A stretch of DNA of 41,724 bases from Planctomycetaceae bacterium (GTDB lineage Bacteria; Planctomycetota; Planctomycetia; Pirellulales; Pirellulaceae). The stretch's first letter is position 1. Each line of letters begins with the position of its first letter. The notes beneath the pieces are model-generated. The model worked only from the letters and a program-made list of their open reading frames with translations. It was not told the DNA's origin and did not search any database. Position numbers and translations under genes: made by a program. Location of the stretch: assembly GCA_007121535.1 (NCBI GenBank), contig SKKK01000488.1:1-41724 (forward strand). The letters are read 5' to 3'. Below are positions 25,852 to 37,200 of this stretch, piece after piece.

Positions 25852-26466
25852 CTCGAAGAGCGAGTTCCTCTAAGGCTAACTGGCGGACCCGACCGGCGGG
25901 ATTTCTTTTGAGCGTTCTTTTCCGCCGCCAACCAAGCGGAGCACTGACGGTGCGTGCCCAGATCACAGCATTGTTGCCTTTCTCTCCCGCGTCGGTTGCA
26001 AGAAACCCCTCGTTTTACACATCGTTTTTATGGGAAAGTACAAAACAGAGCCAGGAATCCCAAACAAAACATTCCGAACAGCGTCGAGTACCCTGCACAG
26101 AGGGGCAGTATTTCCGCCATCGGGGTGACTACAAGCAAAGAACTCTGAAGGATTTCGAGAAAGAACGGACGAGACCGTTGCCTTCTCGTCCGAGAGGGTT
26201 CAAAATCCCTATCAGTTTTATCCGTTAAGGTTTCACGTCCTATGGCTATCATCTTTCTTGTGACCGAAGACTCTGCATCTGGCATTCTGGAAGCCGACTG
26301 GCAGGCTGTCCGGGGAAATCGAGGAAAGTTTTGCGTTTTTCCTGCACGAAATCCGAATATCGTCCCACTAGGAAATCGTCCGACCGGCTCTCGCATGCAT
26401 GCTTCGAAACGCGTTGGATTTCGTCTCGACATTGACTTTGGCCGTATTTCAACCAAGGAGTATCCC
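25852..26466. other. Long leader region of the sigma-factor operon
   Basis: 615 bp with no supported gene. A small hairpin GGACGAGA-N9-TCTCGTCC lies at 26167-26191; it lacks a following T-run, so it is not a typical intrinsic terminator. The frame from 26242 reads openly into the next gene, but its first 75 residues have no good ribosome site. Promoters for the operon should lie here; I see no convincing motif. Confidence 0.5.
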
Positions 26467-26886
26467 ATGTTACGATTTCTTTGCATCGGAATGTTCGCTG
26501 GACTTTGTCTTCTCAACGGCGCGGGTGCATCGGAACGAATGGCCCAGCTCTGCGCCCAACACGTCGAACAAACGGTACAGCGGGCGACGCTGGCAGCGAC
26601 GGAAGAGACTCGGGAATGTGTTCGCAGAATCGTCGCGCTGAAGGAGCAAGGCCAACACGACGAGGCCCTCCGGCTGGCACGGGAATGCATGCAGAGGGCC
26701 ACCAATCGGACCGAAAAAGCGGTGGAGTATGTGACGCAGATCTGCAATCGCTGCATCGCGGCGTTGCTGGCGCACGACGAACCGGAGTTGGCGCGGCGCA
26801 TCGACCGTCTTTGCAGCGAAGCGATTGCCACGCTGCGCTCGCTCTTGCAGCGCCAGCGCAATGCGATTCACGACGCATTACATTAA
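26467..26886 (+). CDS. Small secreted helical protein
   Basis: 139 residues from the ATG at 26467, with AAGGAG seven bases upstream. An N-terminal signal peptide (LRFLCIGMFAGLCLLNGAGA, cleavage about 21-22) precedes an almost wholly helical protein with regularly spaced Cys (AQLCAQH, TRECVRR, ARECMQR, TQICNRCIAAL, DRLCSEA) and many Arg/Glu. I do not recognise the family. It is the first gene of an operon, 16 nt before an ECF sigma factor, so it may be its periplasmic sensor or effector (inference). Confidence 0.75.
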   Translation: MLRFLCIGMFAGLCLLNGAGASERMAQLCAQHVEQTVQRATLAATEETRECVRRIVALKEQGQHDEALRLARECMQRATNRTEKAVEYVTQICNRCIAALLAHDEPELARRIDRLCSEAIATLRSLLQRQRNAIHDALH

Positions 26887-26902
26887 CGGCGCCTGATTTC
26901 GA

Positions 26903-27655
26903 ATGTCCGCCAACGAAGCAAATCGTTCCACACCGGGCGCGCTGTCGTCAGACGCGGTCCGGTGTGCCGCTGCGCGGACTGCGGAAGCGGTCACTGGTCC
27001 GCAACGCCGGGCGGAGCTAGAACTGGTGAGCAGGCTGATTGCGCGGGACGAGGCGGCATGGCAAGAACTGATCGACAGCTATCGCGGCGCCGTTCTGCGC
27101 GGCGCGATCCGCGGACTGACCGAGCTTCGCGTGACTCCGACAGAGGCCCGCATCGAGGAAGTATGTGCCGATGTCGTGTTTGCGCTGTTCCGGAATGATT
27201 GTGCGGCGCTCCGGAGCTTTCAGGGGCGCAGCACCCTTTCGACGTGGCTTGCCGTGATCAGCCGTCGAGTCTGCATAGCCACCCAGTTGAAGCACGAGCG
27301 GATCGGTTCCGCGCGAGCCATCCACATGTGGGATGTAGACTGGCAGGCGTTGCCCGCCCGCCATACTTCCGAGGATCCGGCTGAGGAACGGACAGGAGAT
27401 CTTCGGTTGATGCAGGCCTGTTTCTCCAAGCTGTCGGCCTCGGATCAAGTCATTCTGGAACTTTGCTTTCTGAAGGGACTTTCTTATCAGACGATCGCGG
27501 ACGCGCTGGGCATCACGAGGAACGCCGTGGGACCGAAACTCACACGCGCTCGGCAACGGCTGCGTCGGTTGATGGTCCTGCAGCGACAGGCCGCGACAAC
27601 CGGCCCGGCCACCCCCACAGCCTTGATGAGGAGGGACGAACATGGCTCCCTATAG
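26903..27655 (+). CDS. ECF-type RNA polymerase sigma factor
   Basis: 250 residues. Region 2 spans about 40-115 (LIARDEAAWQELIDSYRGAVLRGAI, then ALRSFQGRSTLSTWLAVISRRVC). Region 4 spans about 175-225 (LSASDQVILELCFLKGLSYQTIADALGITRNAVGPKLTRARQRLRRL). An N-terminal extension of about 40 residues precedes region 2. It should direct RNA polymerase to a small extracytoplasmic-stress regulon. Its end overlaps the next gene by 14 nt (translational coupling), and that gene encodes a membrane protein that could be its anti-sigma factor. Confidence 0.9.
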   Translation: MSANEANRSTPGALSSDAVRCAAARTAEAVTGPQRRAELELVSRLIARDEAAWQELIDSYRGAVLRGAIRGLTELRVTPTEARIEEVCADVVFALFRNDCAALRSFQGRSTLSTWLAVISRRVCIATQLKHERIGSARAIHMWDVDWQALPARHTSEDPAEERTGDLRLMQACFSKLSASDQVILELCFLKGLSYQTIADALGITRNAVGPKLTRARQRLRRLMVLQRQAATTGPATPTALMRRDEHGSL

Positions 27656-29387
27656 CAAGAGGGTGTTGGAACTGCTCCGGTTGCTCGACCGATCCTTGGC
27701 CGATATCGACGACGAAGTCTTGCGTCGGCGCTTGACGAACGAGCCTGAGTTGCAGGTGCAAGCCGAGCGCCTGCATCGCGCATTGGCGGAAGTAGCGATG
27801 GACCAGCAGACGACGGCGGACGACGACGGCCCGTGGGTGGACGCCGAGGCGGTGGCCGCGTTGCTCGACGAGCGAGGACTGGCGTCATCCCTATGGCCGG
27901 CACAGGACGACGGCTCGGATTTCGAGACAAATGGTCGGACCGGTCAAACGGCGGAATTATGGGCGGCAGCCGCAACCCGTGGCCTGCGGTTCGCGCTGCG
28001 TCAGACCATAACCCCGGCGTCTGTTCCCCCACCAGCGCCGCTGGTCGTCCAGCAACGGGGTCGCGGATCACGGCGCCGCCGGTCATCAAGTCGGCTGGCC
28101 GGATTGCCTTGGCAGCGTTGGACCGTCGCGGTCGCGGTTGCCGTTGCGTCGTTTGTCGGCGTGACGTGGGGGACTTGGAAGTATCGTCAGTCGCGTTCGC
28201 CCGGGCCGGTTTCCGTTCCCTTCGGAGTTCAGACCGACCCTCGGCCGCGGACACCCGACGCACGCGATGGGCTGGGCGATCCCGAAGCGATTCGGCAGCC
28301 TGATAAGACGCTTCCTTGGGCAACAACTGCCGCTGTGGATCCGTTGCGTTGGGAGCGGATCAGCGGTGTGTTGGTGGGCTTGCCGAGAGGAACGGAATCT
28401 TGGAGGCCGGTGCTGGCGGCGACGTCCGAACACTTGAGCCCCGGCGACGACTTCGAAGAGTTCCGCACATTGGGAAACAGTTGGGCCGAGGCTCGTACCG
28501 CGACGGGAATTCGCGTCGTTGTGGGTGCCAACGCCTCCGTGCGTATCGAGATCGTGAGAACCGAGTCGGTGAGAATCGAACTGGCGGTTCGACGTGGGAA
28601 AATCGGTTTGAGCGACCTGCCCGTGCTGGCCGAGATCGTCTTCTCCGATCGATACGCCGAGACTGTCTGGTGGGTCAGCGAGCATCAAACGTCATTGGCT
28701 CTGGATTCTGATGACCCTACTGGCGAATTGATGCTGGTACAAGGGGCCATCCAGAATAACGGTCAAGCGTTCCGCGGTCCCGCGAGACTTTCGTTCGACC
28801 GGCAAGGTTGGGACGCCCGACAACTCGTCCAACGGCTTCCTTGGCTCGCGGGACCACCGGATCTGTCGCCCGTCGAGCAGACGCTTGCCGGCATCCTTCA
28901 CCGGGAGCAGGACGTCGTCGAGGGGCTGATCGTCGATCGCGCCGATCTGGACGAAACCCAGATGGAGGTCGCCGTCCAATGGTGCTTGACCATCGATCCG
29001 GTGAGAGCGGTGCCCTTGGCACTGGTTTCTGCTGAGGCCGTTTACCGTGAGGCTGCCTTCCAATGGCTCGTCGACCCAGCCCGCGACCCGGGAGAACTTC
29101 GGCGAGTCTTAGTCGAGATCCAAAGGATTGTGCAGCCGTCGAATTCTGCTGCTGCTCGCTGGATTATGGTGGCGCGAGGCGAAGTGCCGCCCTCCAAGAC
29201 TATGACGGAAAACATGCTTGTCGGCCTGCGGCCGTCCGAGCAACTGTTCGTCCGCGAACTGGCGGTCGCGACCCTGTCCCGACTGACCGGCCAATCGTTC
29301 CCGGCATACAACCCACTCGCTCCGGACCGGAAAGGCATCCAGCAGGTAACCAGCGCGACACGCGCCTGGGCCAGTCAGCTTCCCTAG
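27642..29387 (+). CDS. Membrane-anchored protein coupled to the ECF sigma factor, possible anti-sigma
   Basis: 581 residues with the ATG inside the sigma gene. The cytoplasmic N-terminus (about 1-157) is charged and helical, in the position of an anti-sigma domain, but has no zinc-binding HxxxCxxC motif. One membrane helix lies at about 158-177 (RWTVAVAVAVASFVGVTWG). The rest should be periplasmic, with a FecR-like beta-rich portion (GIRVVVGANASVRIEIVRTESVRIELAVRRGKIGLSDL, about 285-325) and an alpha-helical C-terminus. The topology and coupling suggest a sensor that holds the sigma factor. I could not place it in a named family. Confidence 0.7.
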   Translation: MAPYSKRVLELLRLLDRSLADIDDEVLRRRLTNEPELQVQAERLHRALAEVAMDQQTTADDDGPWVDAEAVAALLDERGLASSLWPAQDDGSDFETNGRTGQTAELWAAAATRGLRFALRQTITPASVPPPAPLVVQQRGRGSRRRRSSSRLAGLPWQRWTVAVAVAVASFVGVTWGTWKYRQSRSPGPVSVPFGVQTDPRPRTPDARDGLGDPEAIRQPDKTLPWATTAAVDPLRWERISGVLVGLPRGTESWRPVLAATSEHLSPGDDFEEFRTLGNSWAEARTATGIRVVVGANASVRIEIVRTESVRIELAVRRGKIGLSDLPVLAEIVFSDRYAETVWWVSEHQTSLALDSDDPTGELMLVQGAIQNNGQAFRGPARLSFDRQGWDARQLVQRLPWLAGPPDLSPVEQTLAGILHREQDVVEGLIVDRADLDETQMEVAVQWCLTIDPVRAVPLALVSAEAVYREAAFQWLVDPARDPGELRRVLVEIQRIVQPSNSAAARWIMVARGEVPPSKTMTENMLVGLRPSEQLFVRELAVATLSRLTGQSFPAYNPLAPDRKGIQQVTSATRAWASQLP

Positions 29388-30266
29388 GCGTGACCGCGTC
29401 CCTCGCGTCGTCCAGCCGGTCTTGACAGGTGCGCCGACTCAGCCCATTGAATCACCCTCAGTGTTTGGGTGCGGAGTTTGTGTTTGGGGTCAAATCTTGA
29501 GGAAGTCGGGCGAAATTGAGCCTCGGTGTGCGGTGGCGCTCAGATGACTTCGTGCTTTTTTCAAATCACGCGGCCGACCTCAGCGTTATCCGCTGAGGCT
29601 GGTCATGACGGATCTTGTGCCATTTCAGGGTGTGCAGCAGGAGGACCGCCAAACCCGCGTGGAGACGTGTCACAGCCAAGCCTTTCCAACAGGCATGCTG
29701 TACGACTTGGTGATTCATCAGATTGTTGACGATCCCCTCGCTCATCGCCCGCTGCCTTGTGCATCAGATCCCGAGTCCGTTGCGGATCGGCTTGCATTTG
29801 CGCAGCATGGATCACCGAGTCCTCGCGATACACATGGATGCACAGCATCCGTCACTTCGATCTGTTACTGGCGCTCGAAAAGTGCCTTGGCATTTGGGTA
29901 GTGGCTGAAGTGTGGTGGAACCGCACCGAACTAGCCAGCGGCGCTGGTTGGCCAACCAATCTCCCCAGCATCCCGTCTCCAGCGATTGGCCACGAAATAC
30001 CTCCGCGCACCGCACCACTTCGCATTTCGCCGGGCTTTTTCAAGGCGTGCCCCCTTTCTTGCCATGACCCCATTCTCGACCCCATTCTCCAACTTCTGCG
30101 CGATTCTGTCTATTGTAAGCCTCCGGGGAAAACGGTCCAATGGATTACTTGACGACCCGTTGGCCGAAACGAGCTGTTGCCGCGTGTCCGCCGCGCCCGT
30201 GATTCGACGTCCTGTAAGGTGAACCCGACATCTCTGGAAACGGCTAGGAAAGCAGGAGCTAGACTT
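29388..30266. other. Long spacer with possible transposase relic
   Basis: 879 bp with no intact gene. Minus-strand frames at about 29590-29850 look like transposase debris (see that entry). The stretch just upstream of the BNR pseudogene carries its ribosome site (GCAGGAG). No terminator was recognised after the sigma operon. Confidence 0.5.
29590..29850 (-). pseudogene. Possible decayed transposase C-terminus
   Basis: Reading minus strand, one frame gives RMLCIHVYREDSVIHAAQMQ and another, just downstream, NNLMNHQVVQHACWKGLAVT followed by RLHAGLAVLLLHTLKWHK. The second resembles the end of DDE transposases, where a neighbour-of-parent pattern 'N.LK.H...R..GLA.V..H..L' is common. It is a weak call made from memory, with a frameshift between the parts and no inverted repeats found. 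Confidence 0.3.
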
Positions 30267-32046
30267 ATGAAACGCAAACGGTGGATTTTCGTCCTGGCCG
30301 GCGCTTGGTGCGGCGCCGCCTTTTCCTTGCAGATCTCCCCGGACCCTACGACCGGCGCCGACGACGAGGCCGATCGGACCTCGCTTTTCGACGGCACGAC
30401 GCTCGCCAGCCGGAAGGCAAACGAGAACGCTGATGTGTGGCAACCGGTGCCGATTAGCACCCGGGCGCAACAAACGGCAGGATATGGTGGCGGCGAGGGG
30501 TTTCAAATGATCTGGGGCATCCAGTATGCTCCTTCCAATCCCGACATCGTGTACATGGTGGTCGACACATCGCAGGTATGGAAGAGCACCGACGGGGGCG
30601 CCAGTTGGCAGCGGAAGCAGAAGGGATTCTACGCAAACGGGGGAGCTTCGCTCGGGGTTCATCCCACCGTTCCAGACATCGTCTTTGTTGCAGGGGGACA
30701 GATGGGGGGCTGGAAACAGCTTACTCCCAATCGCGACGGGATATACAGAACTCTTGACGGAGGCGAAAGCTGGCAGTTGGTCAAGGCAGGGCATCACTTC
30801 AGCCGTTATGATACCGGCGAATTATTCCAATTTCCCTCGAAAGACGTCGTTTATGCGGGAACCTTCGATGCCGGTATCCTGAAATCGACCGACAACGGCG
30901 AATCGTGGAGCACGATGGTTCCTTTCGCGACGACTGGAATGGTTCACGACATCAAGCTTCATCCGGACGATGGGGCGATTCTTTTTGTATCCAGCGCCAA
31001 CGGCTATTCGAAAGTAGAGGACAAGGCCGGAGGCGTCGCAGTGAGTCCTATCGGCAAGGGCCTGGCCAGCCCTCAGGTTTCCGTCATCAGCAAGGACAAC
31101 CCCGGCATCATTCATGCCATTAACGGCGACGATGACAGGATCTATCGCTCGACCGATGGGGGGCAATCGTTTCAGCCTTGTATTCAGCAATCATACGGGC
31201 AAGAGGACAAGGAGACTGGCGATCAGCCCCGTGGATTCCAACTATATGTTCGTGAGTTATGGGCCGAAGTCATACGGAAAGAACGAGGAGTTCTATTATA
31301 CTCACGATGGCGGGCGCACCTTCAGGAATTTCAATGCCCGATATAACGGCCAGGCGGCGTGTCATGCTGTGTCCTTGGACCCGACGCCCGGGTCCAAGGT
31401 GATCGTTGCAGCTTGCGGGCATAATCACGACGGGTAGATTCTTCAAGTATCGAGAGATAAGTTCCTGAGCACCGACAAAGGACACACCTGGTCACGGGTC
31501 ACCCGGGACGGTGGCCCCGTCTACGTCAAGGCGTTGTTTCCCGGAAACGGAGATGTGATTTAGGCGACCAGCGGAGCAGCGATCTACAAGTCCAGGGATC
31601 GGGGCAGGCACTGGTCGACCCCCTATCCGTCCTTGGATGTAGCTAGGGGAGGAATTCAACAAATTGCCGTGGACCCGGACGATGAAGACAGATTGTATGC
31701 GGGCGTCCCGGGAAAGGGCGTGTATGTCGTAACAAGAGACCAAGCTATGCTCAGAAACAGGGATCATGGGATCGACTTGCCCTATTTCGGCGTTTATAAG
31801 ACCGACTGGGTGGCCGTGGATCCGAATGACGCCAATATCGTCTATGCGGCAAGCTGGACAGGCGCATGGGGACACGTCGACGAAGCGATTTTCCGGTCAA
31901 CCGACAAGGGGATTAGCTGGCATGGGATAACCCATAATCGGGCTCCCATCAACGTCGGGGCCATTTCCGTCAATCCGCACGACGGCTATGTCCATGTCGG
32001 GACAATGCACGGCACCTGGAAGTTGCAACCTCCGGGCGCGCGATGA
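30267..32046 (+). pseudogene. Secreted BNR/sialidase-like repeat protein, frameshift and two stops
   Basis: The start at 30267 has GCAGGAG upstream and a signal peptide (KRKRWIFVLAGAWCGAAFS). Repeated BNR Asp-box-like motifs follow (VWKSTDGGASWQ, IYRTLDGGESWQ, ILKSTDNGESWS, IYRSTDGGQSF), the pattern of photosystem-assembly-like/VPS10-type propellers. Near 31150-31210 the frame shifts by one; the new frame continues the same protein (TRRLAISPVDSNYMFVSYG) but meets TAG at 31435-31437 and 31561-31563 before ending at 32046 (IFRSTDKGISW... TWKLQPPGAR). Three lesions make it a likely pseudogene; the intact length would be about 590 residues. Confidence 0.8.
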
Positions 32047-32076
32047 CGGGGCATTTCCACTAACGAAGTGGGAGGA

Positions 32077-32169
32077 TAAGCACCCGCACACGAGTTTCCT
32101 GGCACAATGTAGGATGGACATCCTTGTCCGTCATGCGGCATAAGACGGACAGCAATGTCCATCCTACAT
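32077..32169. repeat. Composite hairpin with a single family-2 MITE end
   Basis: TAAGCACCCG at 32077-32086 followed by GAGTTTCCTGGCA resembles the left end of MITE copy 3. It leads into a hairpin with ATGTAGGATGGACAT (32107) and its complement ATGTCCATCCTACAT (ending 32169). No right end is present. It lies between two pseudogenes. Confidence 0.6.
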
Positions 32170-32174
32170 CCGTG

Positions 32175-34220
32175 TGATGGACAGCCCCAACGCTCAGGGC
32201 CGCAGCGGACCTTACAACCACGACAATCACTTGACGTTCATCGCCGATCCCGCCGGAACGATCTTCGTCAGCGCGCCGGTGATCAACGAAGGGTCAGGCG
32301 ACCTGGTCTTCGCGGCCGATGCGATCCGGATCGGCGGTGAAGTGTCGACTCAGGGCCAAGTGATCCTGCAGCCGCTGCTGCCGGACACGAGCATCGGGAT
32401 TGCCGGCGCGGCGGGTGGGCTCCAGATCAGCCAAGCGTCGATCACCAACGTGACGGCCGCGCAATTGGTGAACGGGCAGGCGGCGGGGCAGCACGAGATC
32501 ACGGTGACCGAAGTGATTTTCCCGCTTCGACGCTGCTTCGCGCTCCGCTGGGGCCGAAGATCACTATCGACGGCCCCGTAACGGCCGAGCGGGACTTTGA
32601 AGCCATCGCCGGCCGCATTGACGTCAACGCTTCGATCCTGAACGAGTCCGATCACGACATCGCGCTGCACGGCGAGACCGAGGGCGTGTTTATCGGCGAT
32701 GGTTCGCAGAAGGAGGAGATCGCCGTCGCAAGCCGGGACGGAATGACCCAGATCTCCGGTGCTTCGTTGACGCTACGCGGCAGCAATTCCACGGACGGCG
32801 CGTTGGCCATGATGGGATACCGTGTCGACGACTGGGGTGATGTCGCAGGCGACATTGTGGTCGATGTCTCTAAATTCGTTCTTCTTCAGCCTCAGGAGTC
32901 CTGACCTCCGCGCCGGTTCGCCAGCGATCGATCGCGGCGATTCCTGGGCCGGCCCGGCGACGGACCGCGACGGATGTCCCCGCCGCGACGACCCCGCGGT
33001 GCCCAACCAGGGAAGCCCCGACTACTTCGTCGAAGATCTCGGCGCCAGCCTGTTTGCGCCGGCCGGCGAACCGCGCGGGTGGCGCGGCAACAACAACTTC
33101 TGGCTATTGACGCTGCCGTTTTCGTTTCCGCTTTACGACAAGAACTACTCGACGGTGCTCGTTTCATCGAACGGTTTCCTCCATTTCGAGGGCCCCTAGT
33201 CAGCCTCTGACGGGGCGAACTCGACCGAGAAACTCGCCCCCAACGTTCGCATCGCGCCGCTGTGGGCCAACCTCCGCACGGACGGCCCCGGCGACGACAT
33301 TTTCATCGACGACACCCTGCCGGGCCAGGTCACCGTCCGCTGGCAGTCCACCGCGGCCAGCGACGGCGGCGAAGTGAACGTCGCCGTCACCCTTCTGAGC
33401 GACGGGCAACGCGGGCTTGGAGCCCACCGTCGGCATTTCGCGGGGGGACGGGCGGAACCGCCTCGTGGCGCCCTACACCGGCGCCGGCGACCTCGGCGGC
33501 GCGCCCTCGCTGGGCTTCGCTCTCGCCCCGGGGCTCGTCGATCTGGGGGCTCATGAGTTCCAAGGATCGACGCTCGACGCGACGCCCCCGATCGTGGTCG
33601 GCACCGAACCGGCCGCGATCCACGAGCAATCGGGCACCGGCAGGGCCGTCCACCAGATCGAAGTCACCTTCGACCAGCCGGTCAATCCCGTCGATGCCCG
33701 GTCGCCCAGTACGTACGAGTTGCGGGGCAGCGACGACCGGCTCGTCACGCTCCTGCCGCGCTATCTGGCCGAGAGCCTGTCGGTGCTGATCGAGTTGGAC
33801 GTGCCCGCGCGCGGTTTGCCTGCGGACACGGGTCGCCTCGAGCGACCTCAGCGAAGGCACCGTCTCGACCGGGTTGCTGGTCTTCACCCCCGAGAACTGG
33901 AATCTGCCGCAGACGGTGGTGGTCACCGGAGTGGACGACGACGTGCTGGACGGAGACGTAGCTTACCAGATCCTGCTGGGTCCGGCCAACAGCGAAGACC
34001 CTCGCTACGACGGTTGGGAACTGCCCGGCGTGTCGGTCGTGAATCGGGACAACGACGTTCCCACCGTAAAGCTGCTGGCCGCCGAAGACCGGACGGCCGA
34101 CCAGGGCTCAGCACTTACCATTGTCGTGCTCTTCAACTCGAACGTTCCGGCTCCTCACACCGCCACGATCGACTGGGGAGATGGGACGATCGTCCCGGTG
34201 GATCCTCACGAGTCCGGCGG
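32175..34220 (+). pseudogene. Remnants of a giant secreted surface protein
   Basis: Pieces of one or more large planctomycete surface proteins in different frames, none with a start. They run: about 32200-32515 filamentous-type repeats (GDLVFAADAIRIGGEVSTQG, then ITNVTAAQLVNGQA); 32521-32904 in another frame (DGPVTAERDFEAIAGRIDVN); 32905-33410 with LRAGSPAIDRG and a domain reading WLLTLPFSFPLYDKNYSTVL, an in-frame TAG at 33197-33199, then APLWANLRTDGPGDDIFIDD; about 33417-33830 TVGISRGDGRNRL and TPPIVVGTEPAA; and about 33830-34220 FTPENWNLPQTVVVTGVDDD with a PKD-like ATIDWGDGTIV. Four or more frame changes and internal deletions. The 3' end is cut at the junction with the ankyrin pseudogene. 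Confidence 0.75.
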
Positions 34221-37200
34221 CAGGTGCGATCGACCTCGCCGCCATTGTCCAGCACCAGGCGGGCGGCGGCCGGATCGTTCTCCAGCGCCGCCCGGTGCAA
34301 TACGCTGTAGTCCGGGATCGGGCTTTGCAATCGGCCACCGGAATCGCGGCGCTGTGGGAAACGGACCTTGTCCGTGTGCTCCAGAAGGCGTTGACAAGAC
34401 CAAAAGTAGTACACCTGCCCCGCATCCACTGCCCGTTTCACCCGCTGATACAAACCGCTCGGTTTGAACCGGTCTGGGGCTTCGTCGGAAAGCCTCGCGG
34501 CGATGTCGACGAAGCCGCGCTCGGCTGCGATCGCCGGCGCCGTTCGGTCCATCGCATCGGGCACGTCCGCCGAGGCGCCCGCGTCGAGCAGCAGATCGAC
34601 GATTTCCATGTGGGCCGCCGCGGCCGCCCAGTGCATTGGCGTCCGTCCCCAGCGGTCCTTCCGGTCCAATCCCGTGCCGGCCTCCAGCAGCAATGCGCAT
34701 GTGGTGCGGTGCCCGTAGAAAGCCGCGCGGTGCAGGGCCGTGCGACCGAAGGAATCGCGCACGTCCGGATCGGCCCCTCGATCCAGCAGATCGCGCACCG
34801 CCAGATCATCACCGAGCGCTGCCGCGGAAAGGAACCGCGCCGGATCAACCGGCTCGTCTACCGCCCGTTGGCGAGCCGCCTTCAGCAACAGCGCTACTAC
34901 GTCGTCGTGTCCGGCTTGCGTGGCGTGTTGCTGCGGCACCTTGCCGGCGTCATCCCGAGGTTCCGGCTGAGCGCCGTGCTGCAAGAGCAACCGGACTGTC
35001 TCGACCGCCCCGGCGGCTGCCGCCAGATGAAGCGGGCGGCGCTGCTGGGGCTACGGGTGCCGATAAGATCGGGAAAGGGCCCGATGATCAGCCCGACGTC
35101 GGTGCGTTGTTCGAGATCGGCCCCGGCAGCGATCAGGGCCTGCAACGATTCGGTCTGGCCGTGATGCGCCGCCGCTTGCAGGGCCGTCGCCCCGAGCGGG
35201 TCCGTGGCGTTGATCTGAGCGCCCTTGTCCATCAGGATCTCGATCAGGCCCACGTGCCCCAGCACCGCGGCGATATGCAGCGCCGGCCGCACGTCCGGCG
35301 CCGACGCTTCCCGGCGCAGCTTCAGATCCGAACGCATCCGTTGTCCGGGCATGGCGAGAAACCGCTGGTTGGGGTCGGCCCCTTCGGCGAGTAATTCCGC
35401 GACGGCTTTTTCGTCGCCCCCTACCAAGGCGAAGAAGTACGCCGCTCTACGCTGCCACGTCGCCGGCTCGGTGTCGGCGTACGTTTCCAGCAGCCGCCCA
35501 CACTGCCAGCGGCCCCCGGGCGCTCTCCGTTGCAGCTCACCAAGCGTCTGGGGTTCTGGCTGAAGGTACAGCAACAACACCTCCAACACGTCGGCCCGGT
35601 CCTCGTTGGCCGCAATCGCTTCGACGATCCACTCTCGGGACTGCTGGTCGTTGACGTGCCCGTCGGCGTAGTGAAGCAATAGGGCCGCCGCAAGGCCCGC
35701 ATCCAGATTCTTCCGGGACCGGAGCGGTCGGCTGACAAGCTTCGGAAGATGCACGGGATTCGTCCGCTCCAGCAGCATCTGCATCACCGGCAGGTTGATG
35801 TGGGGCGAGACCGCGTGTTCCAACGCCAACCGTCCATGGACGCGGGCCTCCGCGTCGGCTCCCTGCTCCAGCAGCAGGCGCACAAGTGTGGCGTCGTCGG
35901 CCCGCACCGCCGCGTACAACGGCGTTTCAAGATCGAGACGGAATCCGCGCTCGTCCCGCCCGCTCGCCGGCTGGCTCTGCCGACCGGCAGGCAGGCCCCG
36001 CACGTCCACCGGGCCGCCCTGCTCGAACCATGCCCTCACGGCCGTATGATCCCGCCGTTGGATGGCGTCGAACAATTCCTGAGAATCATGTCGGGGGCCG
36101 TCCCCACGTGCGGCCTCCAACAGCCCGGCCAGCTCGTGATGGCCGGCGTCGCCCGCCAACTCCTCCGGTAGCCGTCCCGCCCCATCCACGCGATTTGCCG
36201 CTGCCCCCTGTTCCAGCAACAGCTTGACGAACTCATCGTGTCCCTGCTGGGCCGCCACGTGCAGGGCGGCCTCGTCGGCCAGGACTTGCAGCAGCTCCCG
36301 GTGACCCCTGCTAACCGCCAATTCAGCCGCCCCGCAAAACGCTGCTCCGACGCCTCGACGCCCTGACCCAGTAAGTAGCGGACGACGGCCACGTGTCCCG
36401 CGGCTGCTGCGGCCTCGAATGGGCGCCGGTGCCCCGGGCTCATGATCCAAAGCCTCAGATTCTGCGGGATCTGCCCATCGGCGTCGGCACCGGACGCGAC
36501 CAGCACGCGCAGAACATCCAGGTGTCCTAAACCAGCCGCCAAATAGGTCGCCCACACGCGCTGCATTTCGGCGTGATCGCTCTCCTGCCGGAGCCAATAC
36601 TGCACTTGCTGAACATCACCCGTCAAGGCAGCATGCACAAGGTCCTGCGGCTGGCCGGCGCGGGGACGCAACAGATCGAGATCACCGGGATGTCTCAACG
36701 CCACCTTGGCCAGGAACATCGAACCGGTGCCGCTCATCCCTCCCGGGGCCAACGGATCAGCTCCGTGCTCCAGCAGCGCTTTCACGGTCGCCCGCCGTTG
36801 AGCGTCTTCGATTTCCTTGGTCAGCCCGGTCATCAGCGCAGCGAAGTGCGGATCGTACACGTTATGCAGCGGAGTGGCGCCCAGCTCGTCGGACGCATGC
36901 ACGTCCGCTCCATGATCCAGCAACAACCGCACCGCTCCCGCCCGAGAAAGCGAAGCCGCCAGGTGCAGCAGCGTCAGGTTGCCGGGCTGGTGCTCTCGGA
37001 AAGCCGGCTCAAGCGCACCAGCGGCGTCCCTCGCTTCCGCGTCTTCCTCGGGCATCAGGACGACGTTGGGATCGGCTCCTTGCCAAAGCAACCGATCGAG
37101 CGCATCCAGATCGTTCTCAATAATCGCCTCGACCAGCGGGAGCCCGAGTCTTGTGCCCTCGACCTTCTCACGCGATCGGGCGTCTATGCCACCGGACTCG

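Noticed and set aside
31435-33199. Recoding of TAG (pyrrolysine-like), since the three in-frame premature stops (31435, 31561, 33197) are all TAG
   Set aside because: TAG is used as the normal stop in several genes here (for example at 3514, 24876 and 29387). The region also has frameshifts and deletions. Three of three is too few to argue recoding.
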